A stretch of 64,000 nt of DNA from Mycobacterium rhizamassiliense (lineage in GTDB: Bacteria; Actinomycetota; Actinomycetes; Mycobacteriales; Mycobacteriaceae), in contig NZ_LT721901.1 of the NCBI RefSeq assembly GCF_900157375.1, positions 2,029,498 to 2,093,497 on the forward strand, in the 5' to 3' direction. Position 1 is the first letter of the stretch, and each line of letters opens with the position of its first letter. A model generated the notes under the pieces. The model did no database searches. It was not told the DNA's origin and was given only the letters and a program-made list of their open reading frames with translations. The position numbers were made by a program, and so were the translations under genes. Positions 9,180 to 18,388 of this stretch are shown piece after piece.

Positions 9180-9854
9180 TTACCTGGCCCGGCGGGCCAG
9201 TCTCTCGGAGTCCGAGATCAGGACGCTCTTGCCCTCCAACCGGATCCAGCCGCGGTGGGCGAAGTCGGCCAGCGCCTTGTTCACCGTCTCCCGGGAGGCG
9301 CCGACCAGCTGGGCGATCTCCTCCTGGGTCAGGTCGTGGGTGACCCGCATGGCGCCACCCTCCTGCGTGCCGAAGCGCTGTGCCAGCTGCAACAGCTGCT
9401 TGGCGACCCGGCCCGGAACGTCGGTGAAGATGAGGTCGGCCAGGTTGTTGTTGGTGCGCCGCAGCCGCCGGGCGAGCACCCGCAGCAACTGCTCGGCGAT
9501 TTCGGGGCGATCGGCGATCCACGCCCGCAGCGCATCCCGGTCCATCGACACCGCCCGCACCTCGGTGATGGTGGTGGCGCTGGACGTCCGTGGGCCCGGG
9601 TCGAAGATCGACAGCTCGCCGAACATGTCCGACGGTCCCATGATCGTCAACAGGTTCTCCCGGCCGTCGGGTGAGCGCCGACCGATTTTCACCTTCCCCG
9701 AAACGATGATGTAGAGCCGGTCGCCCGGCTCCCCTTCCGCGAAAACGGTGTGCCCCCGGGGGAAGTCGACGGGTTGTAGCTGCCTGGTCAGTGCCGCGAC
9801 TGCGCCGGGTTCAACCCCCTGGAAGATTCCGGCCCTAGCCAGGATCTCGTCCAC
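9180..9854 (-). CDS. crp: cAMP receptor protein Crp (Rv3676 family)
   Basis: A 224-residue Crp/Fnr regulator, the same length as M. tuberculosis Crp. It has a cyclic-nucleotide-binding beta-roll ([16 protein letters not shown] forms the phosphate-binding cassette), a long dimer helix, and a C-terminal winged helix-turn-helix with recognition helix SRETVNKAL. The start is GTG 9854 (MDEILARAG). It binds cAMP and controls genes such as rpfA and whiB1 in M. tuberculosis. A membrane adenylate cyclase of the Rv3645 type is encoded in this same window. Confidence 0.95.
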   Translation of the reverse strand: MDEILARAGIFQGVEPGAVAALTRQLQPVDFPRGHTVFAEGEPGDRLYIIVSGKVKIGRRSPDGRENLLTIMGPSDMFGELSIFDPGPRTSSATTITEVRAVSMDRDALRAWIADRPEIAEQLLRVLARRLRRTNNNLADLIFTDVPGRVAKQLLQLAQRFGTQEGGAMRVTHDLTQEEIAQLVGASRETVNKALADFAHRGWIRLEGKSVLISDSERLARRAR

Positions 9855-9951
9855 GTTGCCTCTTCAGCTTTCCAACGATGTGATATGTCCGGCCAACCCC
9901 TCAGCCTTTGTGAAGTCTAGAGGTGGGCCAATGTTGTCCAACGTGCCAACG

Positions 9952-10350
9952 CTACACACGATTGACGTGTCTAGTCGCATCAAATTGCCGATTGGCGGGC
10001 GAATCCGCGTGTATTCGCACCGGCATCAATCGGCCCGTGTAGGGGTCGGTCAAGTCGATGGCAAACATCGACTCGGCGTGATGCCGCCCGGTCAGCGCCT
10101 TGGGCGCCGGCGCGGCGGCCAGCTGCTGGGCCTCGCGTTGATGCAGGTATTCCAGCGCTTCCGTGATGCCTTCCCGGGCCAGCGTGCGCACATCGACAGC
10201 CTGTGCGTGCTCGAGGAACTCGTCCACGTCGGCCGTCGAGACCGACTCACGGGCGAGTTCTCTTTCGAGCCGCCCGAGACCGAGCGCCGCCAGCATGAGC
10301 AGCCCGGGGATTAGGGCCACCAGCAACCATGACACAAGGAGAGTAAACAT
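9952..10350 (-). CDS. Small membrane protein (Rv3675 family)
   Basis: A 132-residue protein with one N-terminal transmembrane helix (MFTLLVSWLLVALIPGLLML) followed by a charged cytoplasmic domain. I chose ATG 10350; a TTG two codons upstream is also in frame. It precedes crp by 97 bases on the same strand and starts 44 bases from the divergent nth. No function can be assigned; linkage to crp is conserved in M. tuberculosis. Confidence 0.75.
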   Translation of the reverse strand: MFTLLVSWLLVALIPGLLMLAALGLGRLERELARESVSTADVDEFLEHAQAVDVRTLAREGITEALEYLHQREAQQLAAAPAPKALTGRHHAESMFAIDLTDPYTGRLMPVRIHADSPANRQFDATRHVNRV

Positions 10351-10394
10351 GGCCAAGGTCTCAGCCAGATCACGAAATCAGTACTCTGTCGTAG

Positions 10395-11192
10395 GTGACA
10401 GCGGCAAAGGCGTCTCGACGCTCGAAATCCTCGCCGACCACGCCTGATCCCGCGCTTGCCCGGCGCTTCTCGAAGGAAACTCGCATCGGTTTGGTGCGCC
10501 GCGCGCGCCGGATGAATCGCATACTGGCGCAGGCCTTTCCGGACGCTCACTGCGAGCTGGACTTCCGGACGCCGCTGGAACTGGCGGTGGCCACCATTCT
10601 TTCGGCGCAGAGCACCGACAAACGGGTCAACCTGACGACGCCGGCATTGTTCGCGCGATATCGGTCGGCGGTGGATTACGCCCAGGCGGACCGCGCCGAG
10701 CTGGAAGAACTCGTCCACCCCACCGGCTTCTTCCGTAACAAGGCTTCCTCGCTGATCGGCCTGGGGCAGGCCCTGGTCGAGCGGTTCGACGGCGAGCTGC
10801 CCTCGACCATGGACGAGCTCGTGACGCTGCCCGGGGTGGGGCGCAAGACCGCAAATGTCATCTTGGGGAACGCCTTCGACATCCCCGGACTCACCGTCGA
10901 TACCCACTTCGGGCGGCTGGTGCGGCGGTGGGGATGGACGACTGAAGAGGACCCCGTCAAGGTCGAACACGCCATCGGCGAACTGATCGAACGCAAGGAA
11001 TGGACCCTGCTCAGCCACCGGGTGATCTTCCACGGCCGCCGGGTGTGCCACGCCCGCAAGCCCGCATGCGGTGTCTGCCTGCTGGCCAAGGACTGCCCGT
11101 CGTACGGCGCGGGCCCCACCGATCCACTGCTGGCCGCGCCGCTGGTGCAGGGCCCCGAAACCGAGCACCTGCTGGCCTTGGCCGGGCTGTAA
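10395..11192 (+). CDS. nth: Endonuclease III (DNA glycosylase/AP lyase)
   Basis: Base-excision repair enzyme that removes oxidised pyrimidines and cleaves at abasic sites. The 265-residue product has the helix-hairpin-helix [13 protein letters not shown] with the catalytic lysine, the catalytic aspartate in VDTHFGRL, and a C-terminal iron-sulfur cluster motif C-x6-C-x2-C-x5-C ([17 protein letters not shown]). The GTG start at 10395 gives about 20 residues more at the N-terminus than M. tuberculosis Nth; the homologous part begins near [10 protein letters not shown], so a later start is possible. A thioredoxin-like gene follows after 15 bases. Confidence 0.93.
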   Translation: MTAAKASRRSKSSPTTPDPALARRFSKETRIGLVRRARRMNRILAQAFPDAHCELDFRTPLELAVATILSAQSTDKRVNLTTPALFARYRSAVDYAQADRAELEELVHPTGFFRNKASSLIGLGQALVERFDGELPSTMDELVTLPGVGRKTANVILGNAFDIPGLTVDTHFGRLVRRWGWTTEEDPVKVEHAIGELIERKEWTLLSHRVIFHGRRVCHARKPACGVCLLAKDCPSYGAGPTDPLLAAPLVQGPETEHLLALAGL

Positions 11193-11207
11193 CGCGGGCC
11201 GGCGAGG

Positions 11208-11840
11208 GTGACTCCCAGAACCCGCTGGACGATCGCGATCCTGGCCGTGGTGGCCGCACTGGTCGCGGCGCTGGTGGCCCAATTGCGCGACACCGGCGAG
11301 CCGAGCGCCGGCACCCAGCCCGCGACCGGCCGCGTCCATCGCGATGCCGATACACCGGCCGCTCTGGCCGGGCCGCGTGCCCGCGCGAACCTGGCGCCCT
11401 GTCCGCCCCTCGCCGCGGGCTCCGGCCCGGAAGCACTCCGCGGCGTGACGGCGGAATGCGCCGCCGACGGATCCACCGTCGACGTGGCCCGGGCGCTGGC
11501 GGGGCGCAAAGTCGTCCTGAACCTGTGGGCCTATTGGTGCGCGCCGTGCACGGCCGAACTGCCCGCGATGGCCGAGTATCAGCGCCGCGTCGGGCCCGAC
11601 GTCCTAGTGGTCACGGTGCACCAGGACGAGAACGAAACGGCCGCGTTGCTGAGGCTGGCCGAACTGGGGGTTCGGCTGCCCACGCTGCAGGACGGCCGGC
11701 GCTCGATCGCCGCCGCATTGCGGGTCGCAAACGTGGTGCCCGCGACCGTGGTCCTGCGGTCGGACGGTAGCGTTGCGCAGACGCTGCTGCGGGATTTCGC
11801 AAGTGCCGACGAGATCGCGGCGGCGGTCGGACACGACTGA
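11208..11840 (+). CDS. Membrane-anchored thioredoxin-like protein (Rv3673c family)
   Basis: A 210-residue TlpA/ResA-like thiol-disulfide oxidoreductase. One N-terminal membrane anchor (about 7-25) is followed by a periplasmic thioredoxin fold with active-site YWCAPC near residue 107 and a cis-proline loop VVPATVV. Two further cysteines (LAPCPP, AECAAD) lie before the domain and could form a structural disulfide. It sits in a plus-strand run nth, this gene, Nudix, marP. GTG start at 11208. Confidence 0.88.
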   Translation: MTPRTRWTIAILAVVAALVAALVAQLRDTGEPSAGTQPATGRVHRDADTPAALAGPRARANLAPCPPLAAGSGPEALRGVTAECAADGSTVDVARALAGRKVVLNLWAYWCAPCTAELPAMAEYQRRVGPDVLVVTVHQDENETAALLRLAELGVRLPTLQDGRRSIAAALRVANVVPATVVLRSDGSVAQTLLRDFASADEIAAAVGHD

Positions 11841-11898
11841 TGAGCCGGCTTGGCAGCCCGAGACAGGCTGGGCGGGTGGACCCGACAAGGAGGCGCCG

Positions 11899-12705
11899 GT
11901 GAGTGCTGGGGGTATGCCCCCGCAAGCGGGAGGGACCCCCACCCGCGCGCGGCTTCCTCTGACGCCTGACGTGTGCCCGCCCTGGCTGCGTCCCTTAGTG
12001 GACAACGTGGGTCAGATCCCCGAGGCGCTGCGGCGCCGGCTGCCGCCGGACGTCTGGGAGATGGTGACCGCGGCCAGGGCCGACGCCTCCGGACCGGGCG
12101 ACCAGCGTGAGGCCGCCGTGCTCGTATTGTTCTCCGGCCCGGAAGCCGGCCCCGCCGACGGCGGTGTGCCCGACGACGCCGACCTGCTGCTCACCGTGCG
12201 CGCCTCGACGCTGCGACACCACGCTGGTCAGGCGGCGTTCCCCGGTGGGGCCTCCGACCCCGGCGACGACGGACCGGTCGCCACGGCGCTGCGGGAAGCC
12301 AACGAAGAGACCGGGATCGACGTCGACCGGCTGCATCCGCTGGTCACCATGGAGCGGACCTTCATCGCGCCGTCGCAGTTCGAGGTCGTCCCGGTGCTGG
12401 CGTATTCGCCGGACCCCGGGCCGGTGGCCGTCGTCAACCAGGGCGAGACGGCGATCGTGTCGCGGGTTCCGGTGCGCGCCTTCATCAATCCGGAGAACCG
12501 GTTGATGGTGTACCGCGGCGATCTCGGCCATCGGTGGGCCGGTCCGGCGTTTCTGCTGAATCAGATGCTGGTTTGGGGATTCACTGGCCAGGTGATCTCT
12601 GCGGTTCTCGACGTCGCGGGCTGGGCGCAGCCCTGGGACACCGACGACCTTCGCGAGCTGGACGACGCGATGAAGCTGGTCGGCGACGACGGCGGCGCGC
12701 AATGA
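11899..12705 (+). CDS. Nudix hydrolase, CoA pyrophosphatase type (Rv3672c family)
   Basis: A 268-residue Nudix enzyme of the NudL/UPF0035 branch, which cleaves CoA and its derivatives to phosphopantetheine and 3',5'-ADP. The branch signature LLTVRAS...HAGQAAFPGG precedes the Nudix helix ALREANEETGID. The start is GTG 11899, preceded by AAGGAGG at 11887-11893; the frame stays open upstream but without a ribosome site. The first 15 codons run through a nested palindrome (11907-11941). Its stop overlaps or nearly touches the marP start, indicating coupling. Confidence 0.9.
   Translation: MSAGGMPPQAGGTPTRARLPLTPDVCPPWLRPLVDNVGQIPEALRRRLPPDVWEMVTAARADASGPGDQREAAVLVLFSGPEAGPADGGVPDDADLLLTVRASTLRHHAGQAAFPGGASDPGDDGPVATALREANEETGIDVDRLHPLVTMERTFIAPSQFEVVPVLAYSPDPGPVAVVNQGETAIVSRVPVRAFINPENRLMVYRGDLGHRWAGPAFLLNQMLVWGFTGQVISAVLDVAGWAQPWDTDDLRELDDAMKLVGDDGGAQ
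11907..11941. repeat. Nested palindromic element inside the Nudix 5' coding end
   Basis: Outer arms TGGGGGT (11907-11913) and ACCCCCA (11935-11941) enclose inner arms CCCGC (11919-11923) and GCGGG (11926-11930) around an AA loop. The element encodes the low-complexity GGMPPQAGGTPT segment. It looks like a short interspersed palindrome inserted in frame just after the start codon; it would fold in mRNA and could dampen translation. Confidence 0.65.
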
Positions 12706-12710
12706 ACACC

Positions 12711-13904
12711 ATGTCGCCTTCCCAGTGGCTCGATGTCGCGGTGCTGGCGGTCGCGTTCATCGCGGCCATCTCGGGTTGGCGCTCCGGGGCGATGGGTTCG
12801 CTGTTTTCGTTCATCGGGGTGCTGCTCGGCGCGATCGCGGGCGTGCTGCTGGCGCCGCACATCGTCAGCCACATCGCCGCCCCGCGCGCCAAGCTGTTCA
12901 CCGCCCTGTTCCTGATCCTGGCGCTGGTCGTCGTCGGCGAGGTCGCCGGCGTGGTGCTGGGACGGGCCGTTCGCGGCGCGATCCACAGCCGCACCATCCG
13001 GACCGTCGACTCGGTGATCGGCGTGGGAGTCCAGCTGGTCGTCGTGCTGACCGCGGCCTGGCTGCTGGCCACGCCGCTGACCCAGTCGAAGGATCAACCT
13101 GAACTTGCTGCGGCAGTGCGGGGTTCGCGGGTGCTGGCCCGGGTCAACGAGGTGGCGCCGCCGTGGCTCAAGACGGTGCCCAAGCGACTTTCGGCCCTGC
13201 TGAACACTTCCGGTCTGCCCGCGGTGCTGGAACCCTTCAGCCGCACCCCGGTGATCCCGGTCGCCTCACCGGACCCGGCCCTGTCCACCAATCCCGTCGT
13301 CACCTCCGTCGCGCCCAGCGTCGTCAAGGTGCGCAGTGTCGCGCCCAGCTGCCAGAAAGTGTTGGAGGGCAGCGGATTTGTGATCGCGCCCGATCGGGTG
13401 ATGACCAACGCGCACGTCGTCGCCGGGTCCAGCAGCGTGCAGATCTACGCCAGCGGCAGCCCGCTGGACGCGACCGTGGTGTCCTACGACCCGTCGGTCG
13501 ACATCGCCATCCTTGCCGTCCCGAACCTGCCGCCGCAGCCGCTGGCCTTCGCCGAGACCGAGGCGAAGACCGGGGCCAACGTCGTCGTGCTGGGCTATCC
13601 CGGCGGCGGCAACTTCACCGCGACCCCGGCCCGCATCCGGGAGGCCATCAAGCTCAGCGGTCCCGACATCTACCGGGACCCCGCGCCGGTGACGCGCGAC
13701 GTGTACACCATCAGAGCCAATGTGGAGCAAGGGAATTCGGGTGGGCCGTTGATCGACATGAGCGGCCACGTGCTCGGCGTGGTGTTCGGCGCCGCCGTCG
13801 ACGACCCCGACACCGGCTTCGTGTTGACCGCCGACGAGGTGGCCGGTCAGCTGTCCCGAATCGGTGACACGCAACAGGTGGCCACCGGGGTCTGCGTCAG
13901 CTGA
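12711..13904 (+). CDS. marP: Periplasmic serine protease MarP (acid resistance)
   Basis: A 397-residue membrane serine protease of the chymotrypsin/HtrA-like fold required in M. tuberculosis for acid and oxidative stress resistance. Four N-terminal membrane helices (CvpA-like, about 1-120) are followed by a protease domain with His in TNAHVV, Asp in DPSVDIAI and Ser in EQGNSGGP. Cysteines in SCQK and at the C-terminus (GVCVS) match the pair forming the regulatory disulfide in the M. tuberculosis enzyme. I chose ATG 12711 because it gives exactly the homologue's length and N-terminus (MSPSQWLD); ATG 12702, overlapping the Nudix stop as ATGA, is an equally possible coupled start. Confidence 0.93.
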   Translation: MSPSQWLDVAVLAVAFIAAISGWRSGAMGSLFSFIGVLLGAIAGVLLAPHIVSHIAAPRAKLFTALFLILALVVVGEVAGVVLGRAVRGAIHSRTIRTVDSVIGVGVQLVVVLTAAWLLATPLTQSKDQPELAAAVRGSRVLARVNEVAPPWLKTVPKRLSALLNTSGLPAVLEPFSRTPVIPVASPDPALSTNPVVTSVAPSVVKVRSVAPSCQKVLEGSGFVIAPDRVMTNAHVVAGSSSVQIYASGSPLDATVVSYDPSVDIAILAVPNLPPQPLAFAETEAKTGANVVVLGYPGGGNFTATPARIREAIKLSGPDIYRDPAPVTRDVYTIRANVEQGNSGGPLIDMSGHVLGVVFGAAVDDPDTGFVLTADEVAGQLSRIGDTQQVATGVCVS

Positions 13905-14862
13905 CCCGCGGCCCGTGCACTTGTTCGAGGAACCTCATCAGATGCTTGTTGACCTCGTCGGGCGCTTCTTCGTGGCTGAAATGCCCTGCGTCGGCGATAG
14001 ATAGGTAACGTCCCTGCGGCGCGTAGCGCTGGCTGTGGTCGACCGGGTCGGCCAACACGTACGGGTCGGCGTCACCGCGCAGGTGCAGCAGCGGCATACC
14101 GAGTTGCTGTGACATCGATTTGATGAACCGGTGTCCCTCGCCGCGCAGCTGGCTGCGCACCGCCCAGCGCTGATACTCCAGCGCGCTGTGTGCGGCACCG
14201 GGGATCTGAATCGCCGTGCGCAGGTAGCCGATGGTCTGCGAAAAGTCCTCGGAGGCAACCCATTTGGCGCAGCTTCTGCTGCTGACCAGGCGCTCGATCT
14301 CCGCCCCGTCGTCCCGGGCCAGCAGCCGCTCCGGCCACAGCGGCACCTGATAGCGCAGCAGGGTGGGCAGCAGGGCGTAACCCTGATCGCGGCGGGTCAG
14401 GGTGGACCGGCGCAGCGCGGCCGGGTGCGGCGAGCTGATCAACGCGATGCCGCGCACCAGCCGTGAGTGCAGCAGCGCGGCGGTCCAGCAGGCCAGTCCA
14501 CCGTCGGCGTGGCCAACCAGCGTTGCCGACGAATGTCCAAGTGCGCGAATGAGTCCGGCGGTGTCGCCCGCCATCGTCCAGGCGTCGTAGCCGCGGGGCG
14601 GCTTATCGCTGCCGCCGTAGCCGCGCAGGTCGACCGCGACCACGCGCGCACCGGTCAGCCCGCGCAGCTGATGGCGCCAGGACCACCAGAACGACCCGAA
14701 CCCGTGCAGCAGGATGACCAGGGGGCGCGATGTGACCGGGGTGGCCGCGTCCTGATCAGCCGGGAGCGCCTCGACGACGTGGAACCGGATGCCGTTGGCG
14801 TGCACATCCAAATGTCGCCACGGCCCGTCGATGCGGATCGCCGACGGATCGGGCGCGGACAT
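13897..14862 (-). CDS. ephE: Alpha/beta hydrolase, EphE-type putative epoxide hydrolase
   Basis: A 321-residue alpha/beta hydrolase with the oxyanion motif HGFGSFWWSW, a cap domain, and a C-terminal catalytic histidine in GHFSHEE. The nucleophile elbow reads GHADGG: at the position normally holding Asp (epoxide hydrolase) or Ser there is Ala, with Asp one residue later. Catalysis as an epoxide hydrolase is therefore uncertain even though the family is annotated EphE. It overlaps the marP 3' end by 8 bases tail to tail and starts directly after the stop of the upstream holin-like gene. Confidence 0.85.
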   Translation of the reverse strand: MSAPDPSAIRIDGPWRHLDVHANGIRFHVVEALPADQDAATPVTSRPLVILLHGFGSFWWSWRHQLRGLTGARVVAVDLRGYGGSDKPPRGYDAWTMAGDTAGLIRALGHSSATLVGHADGGLACWTAALLHSRLVRGIALISSPHPAALRRSTLTRRDQGYALLPTLLRYQVPLWPERLLARDDGAEIERLVSSRSCAKWVASEDFSQTIGYLRTAIQIPGAAHSALEYQRWAVRSQLRGEGHRFIKSMSQQLGMPLLHLRGDADPYVLADPVDHSQRYAPQGRYLSIADAGHFSHEEAPDEVNKHLMRFLEQVHGPRVS

Positions 14863-15378
14863 CTACCAACCCGAGGGATCTGTGGCGGGGGGAGTGGCGG
14901 GCGGCGCCGTGAGCTTGGCGGCCGCCGGCTTATCGTGCCCCGGGGTCAGCGCGTTGCGTGTCTCCTTGACCGATTCGATGGTCTCTCGCGGCCCGCGGAT
15001 CCGGCGTACCTTCAGCCAACCCAGCAGCGCCAGCGCCGCCCCGACCACGACCATGATCGCGAACACGATGAGGAAAGCCACCCAGCGCCATAGCCAGTTG
15101 TCGAGGAGCTCGGCGAGGAAGAAGAAGAAAAAGAAGGTGGAGTAGAACAGCACGACCAGCGCGGCGATGAAGAAGACGCTGCCGGTCAGGCCCTTCTTGA
15201 TGTCGCGCGTGATCTCGGCGCGGGCAAGCTCGACCTCGGCGCGTACCAGGGTGGAGGCCTGGGTGGTCGCCTCTTTGATCAGGTCACCGATCGACGGGTC
15301 AGCGGGCCCGGCGTGCGGGTCGGCCAACGGGATCGTGGTCAGCGTGCTGGGCACGCCGTTGGTGCGGTCGTTACTCAC
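14863..15378 (-). CDS. Holin-like two-helix membrane protein (Rv3669 family)
   Basis: A 171-residue protein of the actinobacterial holin-X / DUF1469 type: an N-terminal amphipathic helix (ATTQASTLVRAEVELARAEI), two transmembrane helices (about 70-90 and 97-120, with a run of six phenylalanines at the end of the first), and a disordered Pro/Ala/Thr C-terminal tail. Its TAG is followed immediately by the ephE ATG, so the two are coupled. Despite the family name no lytic role is shown in mycobacteria. Confidence 0.85.
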   Translation of the reverse strand: MSNDRTNGVPSTLTTIPLADPHAGPADPSIGDLIKEATTQASTLVRAEVELARAEITRDIKKGLTGSVFFIAALVVLFYSTFFFFFFLAELLDNWLWRWVAFLIVFAIMVVVGAALALLGWLKVRRIRGPRETIESVKETRNALTPGHDKPAAAKLTAPPATPPATDPSGW

Positions 15379-15588
15379 AGACGGTCCTCTCCGGTCGATT
15401 GCCGTCGTGGCCTTATGTTGCCATGTGTCGCGGTGTCAGACGAGGCCAGCCGAGGGCGCCGCAGCCCGACAGGCGACGGACCCGAAGTTTCGACGGCGCC
15501 GCCCTTCGCACCCCGGCGGGTGCCCCGATGATCATTTAGACTGGCGCAGCTGTTCTCCGACATTCGGCCAGCTGACGGGAGTTTCGTT

Positions 15589-16284
15589 GTGCGGAACGCG
15601 CATCGCTGCTTCGTCGCGGCGCTGGTGGCCATGCTGCTGATGCTGCAGTGCGCGCCGGGCCGGGCCGTTGCCGACGACAGGGTTCCGATGGGCGGCGGGG
15701 CCGGCATCGTGATCAACGGGGACACCATGTGCACCCTGACGACCATCGGCGGCGATGCCGCCGGCGAGCTGATCGGTTTCACCTCCGCGCACTGCGGTGG
15801 CCCGGGCGCGCAGGTCGCCGCCGAGGCCGCCGAGGGCAGGGGGGTGCTGGGCGTCATGGTCTCCGGCAACGACGCCCTCGACTACGCGGTGATCAAGTTC
15901 GATCCCGCCAAGGTGGCGCCCGTGGCCAACTACAACGGCTTCGTGATCAACGGCGTCGGTCCCGACCCGGTGTTCGGTCAGATCGCCTGCAAGCAGGGCC
16001 GCACCACGGGTAATTCGTGCGGCGTCACCTGGGGGCCGGGCCAGGATCCGGGAACCATCGTCATGCAGGTCTGCGGTAGGCCGGGCGACTCCGGGGGCCC
16101 GGTGACGGTCGACAACCTGCTGGTCGGGATGATCCACGGCGCGTTCAGCGACAACCTGCCGACCTGCGTCATCAAGTACATCCCGCTGCACACTCCGGCC
16201 GTGGTGATGTCGTTCAGCGCGGCTCTGGCCGACATCAACGCCAAGCACCGGCCCGGCGCGGGATTCGTCCCGATACCGGCCTGA
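15589..16284 (+). CDS. Secreted chymotrypsin-like serine protease (Rv3668c family)
   Basis: A 231-residue exported S1-type protease. A signal peptide ends near ADD (about residue 28). The triad is visible as His68 in TSAHCG, Asp98 in ALDYAV and Ser168 in GDSGGP, with paired cysteines for disulfides. Start is GTG 15589; the 210-base divergent region upstream also serves the holin-like gene. The stop lies one base from the acs stop on the other strand. Confidence 0.88.
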   Translation: MRNAHRCFVAALVAMLLMLQCAPGRAVADDRVPMGGGAGIVINGDTMCTLTTIGGDAAGELIGFTSAHCGGPGAQVAAEAAEGRGVLGVMVSGNDALDYAVIKFDPAKVAPVANYNGFVINGVGPDPVFGQIACKQGRTTGNSCGVTWGPGQDPGTIVMQVCGRPGDSGGPVTVDNLLVGMIHGAFSDNLPTCVIKYIPLHTPAVVMSFSAALADINAKHRPGAGFVPIPA

Positions 16285-16285
16285 G

Positions 16286-18247
16286 CTACTTGGCCGCCCG
16301 GATCGCGTCGAACACGCCGGGGTCCAGCAGCGTCGAGGTGTCCCCGAGCTCACGGTTTTCGGCGATGTCGCGCAGCAGCCGGCGCATGATCTTGCCGCTG
16401 CGGGTCTTCGGCAGCTCGGGCACCACATGGACTTCGCGCGGCTTGGCGATCGGCGAGATCTCCCGGGCCACCTCGGCGCGCAGCTCGTCGATGGTCCCGT
16501 CATGCGCCTCGTAGCTCCCGCGTAGCACGACGAACGCGCAGATGGCCTGGCCGGTGGTCTCGTCGGTGACACCCACGACGGCCGACTCGGCGACACCGGA
16601 GTGCCCGACGAGCGCCGACTCCACCTCGGAGGTGGAGATCCGGTGTCCGGACACATTCATCACGTCGTCGATGCGGCCCAGCACCCAGATCGATCCGTCG
16701 GGGTCGAAGCGCGCGCCGTCCCCGGCGAAGTAGTAGCCCTTGTCGGCGAACTTCGACCAGTAGGTGTCCCGGTACCGATCGGGGTCGCCCCAGATGCCGC
16801 GCAGCATCGACGGCCACGGCTGGTCCACCACCAGGTACCCGCTGATGTTCTTGGCGTTGTCGGGATCGGGCTGCAGCGGATCACCGTGGTCGTCAACGAT
16901 TTTCGCCGAGATTCCCGGCAGCGGTGTCATCGCCGAACCCGGCTTGGCAGCGGCGATTCCGGGCAGCGGCGAGATCATCGCCGAACCCGTCTCGGTCTGC
17001 CACCAGGTGTCCACGACCGGCAGGCTGCCCGCGCCGAAGACCTCCCGATACCAGCGCCACGCCTCGGGGTTGATCGGCTCGCCGACCGAGCCCAGCAGCC
17101 GCAGGCTCGACAGGTCATGGGCGTCGGGGATCTCGCGGCCCCATTTCATGAAGGTGCGAATGAGCGTCGGAGCCGTGTAATAGATTGTGACACCGTACTT
17201 TTCGATGATCTGGAAGTGCCGGTTGCGGTCCGGGCTGTCGGGCGTGCCCTCGTAGAGGACCTCGGTGATGCCGTTGGACAGCGGGCCGTAGACGCCGTAG
17301 GTGTGGCCGGTGACCCAGCCGATGTCGGCGGTGCACCAGAACACGTCGCTGTCGGGCTTGAAGTCGAAGATGGCGTGCGCGGTGTAGCTGCATTGGGTCA
17401 GGTAGCCGCCGCTGGTGTGCACGATGCCCTTGGGCTTGCCGGTGGTGCCCGAGGTGTACAGCAGGAACAGTGGCTGCTCGGCGTCGAAGGGCTGCGCGTC
17501 ATGTTCGGGCGACGCGGAGTCCACGGCGTCGTGCCACCACACGTCGCGGTCGTCGTCCCACGACACGTCAATTCCGGTGCGGCGCACCACCAGAACCTTC
17601 TCGACCGGGCTGGGGCCGTCGGGCCCCGGCGCCACCGCCTCGTCGGCCGCGTCCTTGAGCGGTGCCGGGTTGCCGCGCCGGAACTGGCCGTCGGCGGTGA
17701 TCAGCACCTTGGCCTGGGCGTCGGCGATGCGGGCGCGCAGTGCCTTGGCGGTGAAGCCGCCGAACACGACGCTGTGCATGACGCCCAGCCGCGCGCAGGC
17801 CAGCATCGCGACCACGGCCTCCGGGATCAACGGCATGTAGATGGCGGCCCGGTCGCCGGCCGTCAAACCGAGGTCGGTCAGCGCGTTGGCCGCCTTGCAC
17901 ACCTCGGCCTGCAGATCGGCGTAGGTCAGGTCGCGGCTGTCGCCGACGGGTTCGCCCTCCCAGTGGATGGCGACCCGGTCGCCATGGCCGGCCTCGACGT
18001 GGCGATCCACGCAGTTGTACGCGACGTTGAGCTTGCCGTCCGCGAACCACTTGGCAAACGGCGCCTCCGACCAGTCCAGCACCTCGGTGAACGGCTTCGC
18101 CCACGACAGGCGGTTGGCCTGCTTGGCCCAGAAGGCCAGCCAGTCCGCGTCGGCTTCGCTGTAGATCCCCTCGCGGGCGTTGGCCTGCTCGACGAAGTGG
18201 GCCGGGGGCGGGTACGACGACGGGCCTTCGGTGTGGGTGGCGGTCAC
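16286..18247 (-). CDS. acs: Acetyl-CoA synthetase
   Basis: Converts acetate, ATP and CoA to acetyl-CoA through acetyl-AMP. The 653-residue product carries the AMP-binding loop YTSGTTGKPKG, the TWWQTETG motif and the C-terminal lysine segment PKTRSGKIMRR. That lysine is the site of regulatory acetylation; in mycobacteria it is acetylated by a cAMP-responsive acetyltransferase (family knowledge). The start is GTG 18247 after AGGAGAGAAG; the frame remains open upstream, but those 57 residues have no homology I recognise. An internal near-repeat (PLPGIAAAKPG / PLPGISAK) is a feature of mycobacterial Acs. Confidence 0.95.
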   Translation of the reverse strand: MTATHTEGPSSYPPPAHFVEQANAREGIYSEADADWLAFWAKQANRLSWAKPFTEVLDWSEAPFAKWFADGKLNVAYNCVDRHVEAGHGDRVAIHWEGEPVGDSRDLTYADLQAEVCKAANALTDLGLTAGDRAAIYMPLIPEAVVAMLACARLGVMHSVVFGGFTAKALRARIADAQAKVLITADGQFRRGNPAPLKDAADEAVAPGPDGPSPVEKVLVVRRTGIDVSWDDDRDVWWHDAVDSASPEHDAQPFDAEQPLFLLYTSGTTGKPKGIVHTSGGYLTQCSYTAHAIFDFKPDSDVFWCTADIGWVTGHTYGVYGPLSNGITEVLYEGTPDSPDRNRHFQIIEKYGVTIYYTAPTLIRTFMKWGREIPDAHDLSSLRLLGSVGEPINPEAWRWYREVFGAGSLPVVDTWWQTETGSAMISPLPGIAAAKPGSAMTPLPGISAKIVDDHGDPLQPDPDNAKNISGYLVVDQPWPSMLRGIWGDPDRYRDTYWSKFADKGYYFAGDGARFDPDGSIWVLGRIDDVMNVSGHRISTSEVESALVGHSGVAESAVVGVTDETTGQAICAFVVLRGSYEAHDGTIDELRAEVAREISPIAKPREVHVVPELPKTRSGKIMRRLLRDIAENRELGDTSTLLDPGVFDAIRAAK

Positions 18248-18388
18248 TGGCTTCTCTCCTAGGTCGAGGCGCTGCCGCTTGCGGTCGCGTGGTAGCTCGG
18301 CAACCGTTTGAGAGCCTAGCCCTGCCGGCGCGGCCCGTCCTCGCGAATACGGAGGCAAAGCGCACCGAAGTAACGCATAATTCCCGGT

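Noticed and set aside
9855..9951. Possible Crp operator in front of crp (TGTGA half-sites)
   Set aside because: Only half-sites (TGTGATATGT, TGTGAAGTCT) are present without a TCACA partner at the right distance, so I do not call an operator.
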